Positions 8,126 to 17,793 are shown, counted from the stretch's first letter. The stretch: 64,000 bases of DNA from Massilia sp. Leaf139 (GCF_001424165.1 NZ_LMOJ01000012.1:863-64862), one strand, 5' to 3'. Notes: generated by a model from the sequence alone, not told the origin. Numbers and translations are program-made.

Positions 8126-9847
8126 GTGATTTCGAAACTCAAGAATGCCTTCTCGGGCGACAAGCTCGGCGCGATGCCCGGCCTGCCTCCCCTGCTCCGC
8201 AATAACCTGACCCCGCTGCTGGTGCTGGCCGTGGTCATCACGGCCGCCGTCATGATGTTCATGTGGCAGGATCAGGCCAACTACAAGCCGGTCTTCGGCG
8301 CCCGCGAAAAGGTCGCCGCCAGCGACATGATGACCGTGCTCGAGGCCGAGCAGATCCCTTACCGCATCCATCCGGACAGCGGCCAGGTGATGGTGCCGTC
8401 GAACGAACTGGGCAAGGTGCGTATGCTGCTCGCCGCCAAGGGCGTGACCGCGCAGCTGCCGGCCGGCCTGGAGCTGATGGACAAGAACGATCCGCTGGGC
8501 GTGTCGCAGTTCGTGCAGGACGTGCGTTTCCGCCGCGGCCTGGAAGGCGAACTGGCACAGAGCATCCTGACGCTGGACGCGATCGCGTCGGCGCGCGTGC
8601 ACCTGGCCATCGCCAAATCGAATTCCTTCGTCGCCGGTGCCTCGGATCAGAGCTCGGCCTCGGTCGTGATCGCGACCAAGCCCGGCCGCCAGCTCGGCAA
8701 CGAGCAGATTGCCGCCATCGTCAACATGGTCTCGGGCAGCGTCGCCAGCCTCTCGCCGGCGCGCGTGTCGCTGGTCGACCAGGCCGGCAACTACCTGTCC
8801 TCGCGCGTCGACCTGAGCGAAGGCTTCGATGGCGCGTCGCAGGGCGACGCCGCCGCGCAGCGCGTCTCGAACGAAGTGCGCGCCAACGTCAACGAGCTGC
8901 TCGGGCCAGTGCTGGGCGCGAACAACTTCAAGGTCAGCGTCACCGCCGACATCGACAACGACAAGATCGAAGAGACCCAGGAGAAGTACGGCGAAGCGCC
9001 GAAGGTCACCAGCGAAGCGATGCGCGAAGAGATGGAAAAGAGCCGCCTCGCGATGGGTGTGCCGGGCACGCTGTCGAACCGTCCTCCGGTGCCTGCCGAG
9101 CCGGCCGACGGCGCAGCTCCTGCCGCCGACGGCGCACCGGCCGCGGACAAGGCCAACGACAACAACAACTCGCGCAAGAATGCGACCACCCGCCAGTACG
9201 CCTATGACCGCGCGATCACCCAGATCAAGCGTTCGCGTGGCCGCCTGCGCAAGCTGTCGGTTGCCGTAGTGCTGAACAATGCCAGCGCCGCGAACGCGAA
9301 GGTCGGCTATACGCCTGCCGAACTGGCGAACATCGACAAGATCCTGCGCGGCGGTCTGGGGATCGACCAGGCCCGCGGCGACGTGCTGGCAGTCTCGAGC
9401 CTGAGCTTCCCGGCGGCCGCTCCGGTCGAGCCATGGTGGCAGGAGCGCGACACCATCGTCGACGCCACCGGTTACGGCCTCTGGATCGTCGGCGCCCTGC
9501 TCGGCTACCTGCTGCTGGCCCGTCCGATGCTGCGCACCGTCACGGCACGCCTGACGCCTGCCCTGCCGGCACCGGGTTCGGCACCAGCCGCCGCGCTGCC
9601 GAATGCCGCTGCTGCTGCCGCGCCGGCAACCGCGATGGCAGCTGGTACGGCTGCGGCCCTGCCAGCGGCCGGCACCGGTGTCGCCGCCGTCGTGCCGCTG
9701 CTCGAAAACTATGATCTGCCGCCCGCCGGTTCCGCCGTCGATGTGATGGTCGATCACCTCAAAGTGCTTGCCGGTAAAGAGCCGGAGCGCGTTGCCGAAG
9801 TCGTCAAACAATGGGTGCAGAAAAAACATGGCCGAACTGAACAATAA
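8126..9847 (+). CDS. fliF: Flagellar MS-ring protein FliF
   Basis: 573 residues from a GTG start. It has two membrane helices, at residues ~30-50 (LLVLAVVITAAVMMFMW) and ~450-470 (GYGLWIVGALLGYLLLA). Between them are the ring-building domains, with the signatures KVRMLLAAKGVTAQLPAGLELMD (here in two parts) and ARVHLAIAKSNSFV. A long Ala/Pro linker leads to a C-terminal FliG-binding tail ending VVKQWVQKKHGRTEQ. FliF forms the inner-membrane base on which the C-ring and the export gate assemble. Its end overlaps fliG by 20 bases. Confidence 0.97.
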   Translation: MISKLKNAFSGDKLGAMPGLPPLLRNNLTPLLVLAVVITAAVMMFMWQDQANYKPVFGAREKVAASDMMTVLEAEQIPYRIHPDSGQVMVPSNELGKVRMLLAAKGVTAQLPAGLELMDKNDPLGVSQFVQDVRFRRGLEGELAQSILTLDAIASARVHLAIAKSNSFVAGASDQSSASVVIATKPGRQLGNEQIAAIVNMVSGSVASLSPARVSLVDQAGNYLSSRVDLSEGFDGASQGDAAAQRVSNEVRANVNELLGPVLGANNFKVSVTADIDNDKIEETQEKYGEAPKVTSEAMREEMEKSRLAMGVPGTLSNRPPVPAEPADGAAPAADGAPAADKANDNNNSRKNATTRQYAYDRAITQIKRSRGRLRKLSVAVVLNNASAANAKVGYTPAELANIDKILRGGLGIDQARGDVLAVSSLSFPAAAPVEPWWQERDTIVDATGYGLWIVGALLGYLLLARPMLRTVTARLTPALPAPGSAPAAALPNAAAAAAPATAMAAGTAAALPAAGTGVAAVVPLLENYDLPPAGSAVDVMVDHLKVLAGKEPERVAEVVKQWVQKKHGRTEQ

Positions 9848-10847
9848 CGCCGAGGGCGCGGTGCTGACCCCGGTTGAGCAAGCTGCAATCGTCCTGCTGT
9901 CGATCGGCGAAGAGCCGGCAGCTGCCGTGCTGCGCTGCCTCGAGCGCGACGAACTGATCGAACTGACCCAGGTGATGTCGCGCATGAGCGGCATCAAGGT
10001 CGACTCGGTGAAGTACGCCGTCCAGAACTTCTTCGACGACTACCGCGAGCAGAGCGGCCTGCATGGCGCCTCGCGTACCTACCTGAAGCGCTCGCTCGAT
10101 CTGGCCCTGGGCAGCGACATCGCCAACAGTGTCCTGAACACGATCTACGGCGATGCGATCCGTCCGATGATGGCGCGCCTGCAGTACGCCTCGCCGAAGT
10201 GGCTGGCCGAATTCATCTCGCACGAACACGTGCAGATGCAGGCCGTGTTCCTCGCCTTCCTGGCCCCGAGCCTGGCCGGCCAGATCATCGAGGGGCTGCC
10301 TGAAAACAGCCGCGACCTGGTGCTGCTGAACCTGGCCCGCCTGGACGAGATCGACCGCGACCTGCTGCAGGAACTGGAAGACCTGGTCACCCGCTGCCTG
10401 TCCGCGCTCGACACGCAAAGCGCAAGCGTCGAAGGCGTGCGCCAGGTCGCCGAGATCCTGAACCGCCTGCCGAACAACCGTGCCGGCATGGTCGAACTGC
10501 TGCGCGCCCACGATCCGGACGTCGTGTCCCAGATCGAGATGTCGATGTACGACTTCTTCATCCTGTCGCGCCAGACCGAACAGGTCATCACGCGCCTGCT
10601 CGACGACATTCCGCTCGAGCAGTGGGCGATCGCGCTGAAAGGCGCCGAGCCGGCCCTGCGCGACGCGATCCTGCAGGCGATGCCGAAGCGCCAGGCGCAG
10701 TCGTTCGAAGACCTGATGCGCCGTTCGGGTCCGGTGCCGATGTCGCGCATCGAGCAGACGCGCAAGGACATCATGGTTGCCGTGAAGGCGCTGGCCGACG
10801 CCGGCGAGATCGACGTGCAGCTGTTTGCCGAGGCCACCGCTGAATGA
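9828..10847 (+). CDS. fliG: Flagellar motor switch protein FliG
   Basis: 339 residues, counting from the ATG at 9828 (MAELNNNAEG). An ATG-less extension into fliF is open but unlikely. The N-terminal FliF-binding part (VEQAAIVLLSIGEEPAAAVL) is followed by the middle armadillo-like domain (YASPKWLAEFISHEHVQMQAVFLAFL, in two pieces). The C-terminal torque helix has the charged residues that meet MotA (SRIEQTRKDIMVAVKALADAGEID). The start overlaps fliF and the stop overlaps fliH, so expression is coupled along the run. Confidence 0.96.
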   Translation: MAELNNNAEGAVLTPVEQAAIVLLSIGEEPAAAVLRCLERDELIELTQVMSRMSGIKVDSVKYAVQNFFDDYREQSGLHGASRTYLKRSLDLALGSDIANSVLNTIYGDAIRPMMARLQYASPKWLAEFISHEHVQMQAVFLAFLAPSLAGQIIEGLPENSRDLVLLNLARLDEIDRDLLQELEDLVTRCLSALDTQSASVEGVRQVAEILNRLPNNRAGMVELLRAHDPDVVSQIEMSMYDFFILSRQTEQVITRLLDDIPLEQWAIALKGAEPALRDAILQAMPKRQAQSFEDLMRRSGPVPMSRIEQTRKDIMVAVKALADAGEIDVQLFAEATAE

Positions 10848-11524
10848 AGCAGTTCCGGCCTTTTCACTTTCCGCCCCTGCACCAGGTGCGCGCCGCGAGC
10901 GGCACCCTGTCGGGCACCGAAGCACCGCTACAGGAAGACTGGGACAGCGCACTGGCCGCAGGCTACCGCCAGGGCCAGCAGGATGGCTTTGATGCCGGCT
11001 TCGAGGCCGCGCGCGCCGAAGGCTTTGCCCGCGGCCAGGCCGAAGGCCTCGAACGCGGCCTGGAAGAAGGCCGCGCCCAGGCGCTGGCGCACCTCGACCA
11101 GATCGGCAAGCCGGTCGACGCCGCCCTCAAGGCACTGAAAAAACTCAAGAGCGATTTCAAGGCCGCCCAGCGCAAGGAAGTGGTCGACCTGGTCGGCAAG
11201 ATCGCGCGCCAGGTGATCCGCGCCGAGCTGGCGCTGCAGCCGACCCAGCTGCTGGCCCTGGTCGATGAAGCGCTGGCCGCGATGCCGCCGGCGCGCGACA
11301 CCGTCGAAGTCCTGATGAACCCGGAAGAACTGAAACGCGTGACCGAACTCGATCCGAAACGTGCCAAAAAGTGGAACCTCCTCGCCGACCCGTCGCTCGA
11401 CGCCGGCGAGATCCGCGTGAAAGCGGGCGACCATGAAGTCGACGCCGGCTGCCAGGGCCGCCTTGCCGCCTGCATGGAGCAGGTGCGCGACGCCGTCGCC
11501 GGCACCGAAGGAGACGCGGCATGA
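10844..11524 (+). CDS. fliH: Flagellar export ATPase regulator FliH
   Basis: 226 residues. A proline-rich N-terminus is followed by the FliH hallmark, a run of glycines every fourth residue (residues ~43-75: GQQDGFDAGFEAARAEGFARG, shown to 19 residues as G...DGFDAGF...EGFARGQAEG). The C-terminal part (KVDLVGKIARQVIRAEL-like, VEVLMNPEEL) resembles the V-ATPase peripheral stalk subunits. FliH holds FliI and docks it on FliN and FlhA. Both ends overlap neighbours by four bases (ATGA), indicating translational coupling. Confidence 0.92.
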   Translation: MKQFRPFHFPPLHQVRAASGTLSGTEAPLQEDWDSALAAGYRQGQQDGFDAGFEAARAEGFARGQAEGLERGLEEGRAQALAHLDQIGKPVDAALKALKKLKSDFKAAQRKEVVDLVGKIARQVIRAELALQPTQLLALVDEALAAMPPARDTVEVLMNPEELKRVTELDPKRAKKWNLLADPSLDAGEIRVKAGDHEVDAGCQGRLAACMEQVRDAVAGTEGDAA

Positions 11525-12837
11525 CGGCGCTGTTCGATACCCTGCGTTCGCTCGATATCGGCGACGTGCCGGTCGCGACGCCCACCGGCCGCCTGGTCGG
11601 CGCGCAAGGCCTGCTGCTGGAATCGGTCGGCTGCAAGCTGCACACCGGCCAGCGCTGCCGCGTCGAACTCAATGACGGCGGCTGGCTCGACGCGCAGGTC
11701 GTGGGCTTCCGCGACAAGGTCTCATACCTGATGCCGTTCAAGAAGGCGAATGGTCTGGCGACCGGCGCGCGCGTGCTGCCCGAGAAAAACGCCGCCAGCC
11801 TGATGATCGGCCCGTCGTGGCTGGGCCGCATGGTCAATGGTCTCGGCGAAGAGATCGACGGCCTCGGAAAGCTCGGCGGCGACCAGCCCCTGAACTTCAC
11901 GCCGCCAAAGGTCAACCCGCTGCGCAAGACGCCCGTGGACGAGCCGCTCGACGTGGGCGTGCGCGCCATCAATTCGATGCTGACCCTGGGTAAAGGCCAG
12001 CGCGTCGGCCTGATGGCCGGTTCCGGCGTCGGTAAATCGGTGCTGCTCGGCCTGATCACGCGCCAGACCGTGGCCGACGTGGTCGTGGTTGGCCTGATCG
12101 GCGAGCGTAACCGCGAGGTGCGCGAATTCGTCGAGAAGTCGCTCGGCCCCGAAGGCCTGAAACGCGCCGTGCTGGTCGTGGCGCCGGCCGACGAGTCGCC
12201 GATGATGCGCGTGATGGCGACCGAACTGTGCCACTCGATCGCGGCGCACTTCCGCGACCGCGGCCAGAACGTGCTGCTGCTGTGCGACTCGCTCACCCGC
12301 TACGCGATGGCGCTGCGCGAAGTGGCGCTGTCGCTGGGCGAACCCCCGGCCACGCGCGGCTATCCGCCATCGGTGTTCTCGAACCTGCCGCAGCTGGTCG
12401 AATCGGCCGGCAATGGCGAGAACCCGAACGGCAGCATGAGCGCCATCTATACGGTGCTGGCCGAAGGCGACGACCAGCAGGACCCGGTGGTCGACACGGC
12501 GCGCGCAATTTTGGACGGCCACATCGTGCTGACGCGCGAACTGGCCGAGCGCGGCCACTATCCGGCGATCGATGTCGCCCAGTCGATCAGCCGCTGCATG
12601 GCCCAGGTGGTCACGCCGGAGCATTCGAACGCGGCCCGCAAGCTCAAGGCTACGCTGGCGAAGCATGCACGGGTGCGCGACCTGATCCCGCTGGGCGCGT
12701 ACACGCCGGGCGCCGATCCGGAGACCGACCGCGCCGTACGCCTGCATCCGCACATCGAGTCCTTCCTGTGCCAGGGCACGCGCGAAGGCGCGCCGCTGGC
12801 CGACTGTATCCCGCAACTGCAAGGAATGATGCAATGA
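11521..12837 (+). CDS. fliI: Flagellar export ATPase FliI
   Basis: 438 residues, the normal FliI length. Walker A is GSGVGKSVLLGLI (residues ~166-178), Walker B lies in NVLLLCDSLTRYA (residues ~255-267), and the ATP-synthase alpha/beta signature is PSVFSNLPQLVESAG. The hexameric enzyme at the cytosolic face loads and unfolds export substrates. It sits between fliH and fliJ with four-base overlaps on both sides, the standard order. Confidence 0.97.
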   Translation: MTALFDTLRSLDIGDVPVATPTGRLVGAQGLLLESVGCKLHTGQRCRVELNDGGWLDAQVVGFRDKVSYLMPFKKANGLATGARVLPEKNAASLMIGPSWLGRMVNGLGEEIDGLGKLGGDQPLNFTPPKVNPLRKTPVDEPLDVGVRAINSMLTLGKGQRVGLMAGSGVGKSVLLGLITRQTVADVVVVGLIGERNREVREFVEKSLGPEGLKRAVLVVAPADESPMMRVMATELCHSIAAHFRDRGQNVLLLCDSLTRYAMALREVALSLGEPPATRGYPPSVFSNLPQLVESAGNGENPNGSMSAIYTVLAEGDDQQDPVVDTARAILDGHIVLTRELAERGHYPAIDVAQSISRCMAQVVTPEHSNAARKLKATLAKHARVRDLIPLGAYTPGADPETDRAVRLHPHIESFLCQGTREGAPLADCIPQLQGMMQ

Positions 12838-13283
12838 ACCGGCGCGAACAAATCAAGAGCCTGGACACGCTCGTCCATCTGCGCAGCAGCGAAGTCGACA
12901 AGCTGCAGACCGAGCTGGCGCGCCAGGAAGCGACGCGCGCACGCTACCAGGCCAACCTCGCCCGGCTGAATTCGCTGGCCGAAGGCAGTGGCGCATCCGG
13001 CAAGGGTTCAGCCGGAACCTTGGCGCCGGCGCTGGCGCTCAACTGCGGCCAGTACAAGCAGGCCGTGTTCGCGCTGGTCGACGCCCACCGTACCGACCTC
13101 CAGCTGCATGAGGCGAACATGGCGGTCTCGCAGCGGAACCTGGCGCAAGCCTGGACGCGCCGCGAACTGCTCGGCAAGGTGCTCGAGCAGCAGCAGGACG
13201 CGTTGGCACGCGAACAGGATCGCGCCGCACGCAAGCGCGAAGATGAAATCGCCACCCAGTCGTGGCTGGCGGGCCGGGCCTGA
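12834..13283 (+). CDS. fliJ: Flagellar export stalk protein FliJ
   Basis: 149 residues, almost wholly helical with heptad-like patterns (EVDKLQTELARQEATRARY and QQQDALAREQDRAARKRED), as expected for the FliJ coiled coil that passes through the FliI hexamer. Sequence identity within the family is low, so the call rests on size, coiled coil and position directly after fliI (ATGA overlap). Confidence 0.88.
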   Translation: MNRREQIKSLDTLVHLRSSEVDKLQTELARQEATRARYQANLARLNSLAEGSGASGKGSAGTLAPALALNCGQYKQAVFALVDAHRTDLQLHEANMAVSQRNLAQAWTRRELLGKVLEQQQDALAREQDRAARKREDEIATQSWLAGRA

Positions 13284-13308
13284 ATCCCGGAGATCAAGGA
13301 GAACAACG

Positions 13309-14661
13309 ATGGCAAGCATTTCCACCACTTACGATCCGGCGAGTACTGCGCAAGCGCTGGCCGAAGCCTTCACGTCCGGCCGCCAGACGATCCTGACGCG
13401 CCAGACCACGCAGGCAAGCGCCACCGAAAAAGGGTTGAGTACCCTTAGCTCGGCTTTGACCGCCTTCCAGGGCAGCCTGGCCACGCTGACGGGCCTGAAC
13501 AAGACGATGTCCGCCAGCAGCGCCGTCTTCAGCGACACCGCCGTTGCCAGCGCCACCGCGACGGCCACCGCCGCGGCCGGCACCTACAGCTTCTTCGTCG
13601 CACAGGTCGCCAGCGCGCACAAGGTGTCGTATGGCGGCATGACCGACTTCGCCGGCGGCGGCTCGCTCACCCTGGGCGTGGGCGCCAGCTCCTTCGTGGT
13701 CGACCTCAGCACCAAGCCGACGTGGACGGTGCGCGAACTGGCGGCGGCGATCAACGGCGCCACCGGCAATACCAGCATGTCGGCCTCGGTCGTGACCACC
13801 GGTTCCACCTCGGAACTGGTGCTGACCTCGAAGACGACCGGCGCCGCCAACACGATCAGCGTCGGCAGCACCGGCGTCGATGCAGGCCTCGCGGCCAAGC
13901 TCGGCGCCGCGCCGAACACGCTGGCGCAGGCGCTCGACGCTGTTGTACGCGTGGGTTCCGAAACCGGTACCGAGATCCGCCAGGCCAGCAATACCCTCAA
14001 CGTGATCGACGGCGTCACCATGACCCTGACGAAAGCGCAGACGGCCGGCAGCGCGCCGGTCACGCTGACGGTGGCGTCGGACGCATCGAAGACGGCGGCG
14101 AACGCCCAGGCCTTCGTGGATGCCTACAACAAGCTGAAAACGGCAATCGACGCCCTAGTGAGCCCGGGCGACCCGAAAAGCGGCGGCGCACCCGGCGCCT
14201 TTGCCGGCGACAGCGGCATACGCGCCCTGCGCGACCGCCTGGTCAGCGTCCTGCGTGGCAGCGGCACTACCAGCCTTGCCAACTTCGGTATCACAGCCAA
14301 CCGCCAGGGTACGCTGACCCTGGACAGCACCCGCCTGAACAAAGCGCTGGCGACCAACCCGACCGGCCTCGATACGCTGATCGGCAGCAGCGCGGCCACC
14401 GGCTCCAGCGGCATCGCCGGCCAGCTCGACAGCTACCTGAAGCTGTGGACGAGCAGCACCAACGGCCAGATCGGCAGCCGCAAGGATGCCGTCAGCAAGC
14501 TGCAGGATAACTTGGCGCAACGACAAACTTTACTCGACAAACAGTACGACGGCGCGTATTCGCGCTACCTGGCGCAGTTCACCCAACTGCAGTCCGTTCA
14601 AAGCAATATGTCCTATAACACCTCGCTGTTCGACAATTTGTTCAGCAGCGCTAAAGACTAA
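13309..14661 (+). CDS. fliD: Flagellar filament cap protein FliD
   Basis: 450 residues. The ATG at 13309 follows AAGGAGA by eight bases; the open frame extends upstream into fliJ without meaning. FliD features are the helical N-terminus (ALAEAFTSGRQTILTRQTTQ), the central Thr/Ala/Ser-rich beta domains with FFVAQVASAHKVSY and LNVIDGVTMTLTKAQ, and a C-terminal coiled-coil leg (SRKDAVSKLQDNLAQRQTLL). The pentameric cap sits at the filament tip and places flagellin. In Flag-2 nomenclature this is LafB. Confidence 0.93.
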   Translation: MASISTTYDPASTAQALAEAFTSGRQTILTRQTTQASATEKGLSTLSSALTAFQGSLATLTGLNKTMSASSAVFSDTAVASATATATAAAGTYSFFVAQVASAHKVSYGGMTDFAGGGSLTLGVGASSFVVDLSTKPTWTVRELAAAINGATGNTSMSASVVTTGSTSELVLTSKTTGAANTISVGSTGVDAGLAAKLGAAPNTLAQALDAVVRVGSETGTEIRQASNTLNVIDGVTMTLTKAQTAGSAPVTLTVASDASKTAANAQAFVDAYNKLKTAIDALVSPGDPKSGGAPGAFAGDSGIRALRDRLVSVLRGSGTTSLANFGITANRQGTLTLDSTRLNKALATNPTGLDTLIGSSAATGSSGIAGQLDSYLKLWTSSTNGQIGSRKDAVSKLQDNLAQRQTLLDKQYDGAYSRYLAQFTQLQSVQSNMSYNTSLFDNLFSSAKD

Positions 14662-14671
14662 ACTCATAGCC

Positions 14672-15061
14672 ATGTCCTATCAAGAAGCCTACGGCAATTA
14701 TCAAGCTGTCAATCTCGATTCGCAAACCTCGCGCGCGACCCCGGTCGAACTCGTCCTGCTGCTGACCGACGGCCTGCTCGACGAACTCGCCCGCGTGCGC
14801 GGCCACATCGTCGGCAAGCGCTACGAACAGAAAGCCGCCGGCATCGACAAATGCTGCGAAATCATCAACGGCCTGTCGAGCTCGCTCGACTTCGAGAGCG
14901 GCGGCGAAACCGTCGCCAACCTGGCCAACCTGTATGAATTCTGCTCGGCGCGGCTGCAAAGTGCCGGCATCAAGATGGATCCCGCCATGGTCGACGAAGT
15001 GGTCGGCGTGTTGACGACGATCCGCCAGGGCTGGCAAGGCGTGCAGGCCCGCAATGCCTAG
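14672..15061 (+). CDS. fliS: Flagellin chaperone FliS
   Basis: 129 residues. It has the conserved start YQEAYGNYQAVNLDSQTSRATPVELVLLLTDGLL, which resembles FliS proteins (Y..V...T.SP.ELVLMLYDG). FliS keeps flagellin unpolymerised in the cytosol and presents it to FlhA. It follows fliD by ten bases and overlaps fliT by eight. Confidence 0.93.
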   Translation: MSYQEAYGNYQAVNLDSQTSRATPVELVLLLTDGLLDELARVRGHIVGKRYEQKAAGIDKCCEIINGLSSSLDFESGGETVANLANLYEFCSARLQSAGIKMDPAMVDEVVGVLTTIRQGWQGVQARNA

Positions 15062-15371
15062 AAGCGTTGCGATCGGCAAGCTGGGCGCCGCGTTTGCGCA
15101 AGCGCACGCGGCGCGCGACTGGGAACGCCTGAATACGCTGGCCCTCGCACTGGGCCCGCAGCTGGCACAGCTCGGCCAGCGCGGCGCGTGGAACCGCGAC
15201 GAGCTGGCTGCGCTCACGCAACTGCGCACCGCCCACGATGCTGCCGCTGCTGCCTGCGGCGAAGCGCTCGACACCCTCGGCGCGCGGCTTGCCGACATGC
15301 GTAACAACAAGGATGGCTGGATCGCGTATGCACTCTCCAGCGACACGGATTTTGCCGGACACCAAGAATGA
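15054..15371 (+). CDS. fliT: FliT-like flagellar chaperone (position of fliT/lafD)
   Basis: 105 residues, helical, without a signal peptide. Its sequence (AFAQAHAARDWERLNTLALALGPQLAQL) gives little on its own. The call rests on small size, all-helix prediction and location directly after fliS and overlapping fliK. FliT binds the FliD C-terminus. Confidence 0.72.
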   Translation: MPRSVAIGKLGAAFAQAHAARDWERLNTLALALGPQLAQLGQRGAWNRDELAALTQLRTAHDAAAAACGEALDTLGARLADMRNNKDGWIAYALSSDTDFAGHQE

Positions 15372-16525
15372 ACCTGACATTGACGAACCTGAACCAGCCG
15401 GCCGCCTCCGCCAAGAACGCAGCACCCGCGGCGAACGACGCCTCCGCGCCGGCAACGCTCGATGCTGCTACGGCAGCGGTCGCTGGCAGCGCGCAGGCGC
15501 CTGAGGCAGCACAGCTGGCGCCAGCCCAGCCGGCGCTGGCGTTTGCCCAATGGCTCGGCCTGGACGGCATGGCGCCGGTGACCGCGGAAGCTGTCGCGCC
15601 TGTGCTCGACGGCGTGCCGGCCGAGACCGAAGCTGCGCCGGAAGAGCAACAACAGAATGCCGATACGCCCCTCCTTGGCGCGATGGCGATGTCAATGCCG
15701 CTGATGCCGGTCGCCCAGGCGACGCTGGCGGCCGTCGCGGCCGCGTTGCCGGGTGTGCCGGCCCCTAAAGAATCCGCTCCAGCCGCCGATACCGAAGTTT
15801 CGATGCCGCATGGAAACACGTCGTCGGGCCGCGAAGGCGGTGTCGAACTGGCAGCCCTGCCGGCAGTGGCGAAAGCGCTGCCGCTGGCCGAGACGCCAGT
15901 CCAGGCAGCGCCGTCCGCTGCGGCGAAGCCTGCTGCGGCACCAGCGGCACCAGGCGCCGACATGCTGGCCGCGAACAGCGATGCTCCGCAAGACCAGGCT
16001 GCGCCGCTGACCGAACGCGGCGCCGCCAACACCGTCGGCATGAGCGCCCCGGCGACGGGCGGAGCCCAGCGCACGGCCGACACGGTCACGCTGGCAGGCC
16101 CGCCGACGGCATGGCGCCAGACCCTGCAGGAAGCGCTGGGCGATCGTCTGCAACTGCAAGTCGGCAACAAAGCCGAGCAGGCCGTCATCCGTCTCGAGCC
16201 GCCGATGCTGGGCCGGGTCGAGATCGCGATCCGCCACAGCGCCGGTTCGCTCGAGGTGCATATCTCGGCGACGCACGGCGAAGTGCTGCGCCAGCTGCAG
16301 ACGGTCAGCGAAAACCTGCGCAGCGACCTGGCCCAGCGCCAGTTCACCGACGTGTCGGTCAATGTGGCGCCGGCGCCGCGCGGCGCCAACGCGGCGCCGA
16401 TGTTCGCCGGCGGCGATGGCCGTGGCCGCCAGCAGGACGGGCGCCAGCAGGAACAAGAGCCAGGCAATGCCCTGGCCGAAGCAAATCACGGACATTCCCC
16501 GTTCTCCTTGAACGGGCGCGGCTGA
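15368..16525 (+). CDS. fliK: Flagellar hook-length control protein FliK
   Basis: 385 residues. The first ~240 are Ala/Pro rich with low complexity (the exported ruler). The C-terminal Flg_hook domain is clear at residues ~265-345: VIRLEPPMLGRVEIAIRHSAG, followed by LEVHISATHGEVLRQL. FliK touches FlhB when the hook reaches its length and triggers the substrate switch. The tail is Gly/Arg/Gln rich. The start overlaps the fliT stop (ATGA). Corresponds to LafE in Flag-2 systems. Confidence 0.94.
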   Translation: MNLTLTNLNQPAASAKNAAPAANDASAPATLDAATAAVAGSAQAPEAAQLAPAQPALAFAQWLGLDGMAPVTAEAVAPVLDGVPAETEAAPEEQQQNADTPLLGAMAMSMPLMPVAQATLAAVAAALPGVPAPKESAPAADTEVSMPHGNTSSGREGGVELAALPAVAKALPLAETPVQAAPSAAAKPAAAPAAPGADMLAANSDAPQDQAAPLTERGAANTVGMSAPATGGAQRTADTVTLAGPPTAWRQTLQEALGDRLQLQVGNKAEQAVIRLEPPMLGRVEIAIRHSAGSLEVHISATHGEVLRQLQTVSENLRSDLAQRQFTDVSVNVAPAPRGANAAPMFAGGDGRGRQQDGRQQEQEPGNALAEANHGHSPFSLNGRG

Positions 16526-16555
16526 AAAGCTTCCGCTAATTAACTAAAACGAACA

Positions 16556-17029
16556 ATGAACAGCAAGATGAAAATGATGATCGGCGTGTTCGCCGTCGTG
16601 CTCGTGAGTGCGGGCGCGGCCGGTGGCGCCATGTGGTGGATGAAGTCGCAGGAAGCGCCGCACGGCGCCGAAGTGGCCAAGGCGCCGCCGAAAAAGGAAA
16701 AGTCGGATGCCCCGGCCAAGTACGTCACGCTCGACAAGGTGATCGTGATGCTGCGCCGCGCGCCGAACGAGACGACGACGCACTACCTGTCGACCGACCT
16801 GGTGCTGGCGACCGACGCCAAGGGTGAAAAGCCGACCAAGGAACACCTGCCGCTGCTGCGCGCGATCGCCGTGCGCTCGCTGTCGAGCTTTACGCTGGCG
16901 CAAGCCTCGACCATGACGGTCGAGCAGGTTGCCGCACAGCTGAACAAGACCTTCGATGCCAATTATGCCAGCGAAGAACGGGACAAGCCGTTCGGCGAAG
17001 TCATGATCGGCAAGCTGATCGTCGAATAA
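16556..17029 (+). CDS. fliL: Stator-associated basal body protein FliL
   Basis: 157 residues. One N-terminal membrane helix (MMIGVFAVVLVSAGAAGGAMWW, residues ~5-26) is followed by a Lys-rich linker and a periplasmic domain (VTLDKVIVMLRRAP, HYLSTDLVLATD, LLRAIAVRSLSSFTL). FliL surrounds the stator units and supports torque. It sits directly before the sigma factor and motor genes, as LafF does in lateral systems. Confidence 0.9.
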   Translation: MNSKMKMMIGVFAVVLVSAGAAGGAMWWMKSQEAPHGAEVAKAPPKKEKSDAPAKYVTLDKVIVMLRRAPNETTTHYLSTDLVLATDAKGEKPTKEHLPLLRAIAVRSLSSFTLAQASTMTVEQVAAQLNKTFDANYASEERDKPFGEVMIGKLIVE

Positions 17030-17043
17030 CGCCTGGGGACCAC

Positions 17044-17793
17044 GTGGCCTTTTCAGACAATTACGGTGACTACGCCGATACTTCGTGCGCCGGCGGATAC
17101 CAGGAGGCAGCCGCTGCCGCCGGCATGAGCGCGCGCGAGGAGCAGCAGCACCTGGTGGCCTACGCGCCGCTGGTGAAGCGCATCGTGCGCCAGTTGAATT
17201 CGCAAGTGTCCGGCACGATGTCGCGCGAGGACATGGAACAGATCGGCCTGATGGGCCTGCTCGAAGCCCTGCGCCGCTACGGCGCGCCCGACACCGGCTT
17301 CGGCAGCTTCGCCTCGCTGCGCATCCGCGGCGCCATCCTCGACGAGCTGCGCCGCCAGGACTGGCGTCCGCGCGCCGTGCGCCAGGACGCCCACCGCGTG
17401 CGCGACGGCCTGCGCGCCCTCACCCGCACGCTGGGCCGCGAGCCGACCCCGCAGGAAGCGGCCGATTCGCTCGGCATCACCCAGGAAGCCTATTACCAGC
17501 ACCTGCTGGACGACGGCGCCGAAGAGATGATGAGCTTCGACGAAGTGCTGCAGGAAGCCACCGAGAATGCCAACAGCACGCCCGGCCCGGAGGAAAGCTT
17601 CATGGTGCGGCGCAGTCTCGAGCAGGCCCTGGGCGCGCTGACCGAGCGCGAGCAGCGCGTGATCCAGATGATCTACGAGTTCGAGCTCAGCTACAAGGAA
17701 ATCGCCGCCGTGCTCGACCTGTCCGACGCCCGCGTCTGCCAGCTCAACAAGAGCGCGCTGGCCAAGATGAAGGCCGCCATCGGCGCCCGCTAA
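17044..17793 (+). CDS. fliA: Flagellar sigma-28 factor (FliA/LafS type)
   Basis: 249 residues from a GTG with GGGGA five bases upstream; an in-frame ATG at 17,125 is an alternative. Region 2 (VAYAPLVKRIVRQLNSQV, EDMEQIGLMGLLEALRRY, FGSFASLRIRGAILDELR) and region 4 (ALGALTEREQRVIQMIYEFE, then SYKEIAAVLDLSDARVCQL) are complete, and region 1.1 is lacking, as in FliA. It directs RNA polymerase to late flagellar promoters and is held by FlgM. The cognate flgM lies only three genes downstream, so this locus carries its own late-gene switch. Confidence 0.95.
   Translation: MAFSDNYGDYADTSCAGGYQEAAAAAGMSAREEQQHLVAYAPLVKRIVRQLNSQVSGTMSREDMEQIGLMGLLEALRRYGAPDTGFGSFASLRIRGAILDELRRQDWRPRAVRQDAHRVRDGLRALTRTLGREPTPQEAADSLGITQEAYYQHLLDDGAEEMMSFDEVLQEATENANSTPGPEESFMVRRSLEQALGALTEREQRVIQMIYEFELSYKEIAAVLDLSDARVCQLNKSALAKMKAAIGAR

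Noticed and set aside
7775..9997. 740-codon minus-strand frame over fliE-fliF-fliG
   Set aside because: It is a shadow of three firmly identified flagellar genes with the reverse-frame composition (Arg/His/Gly).
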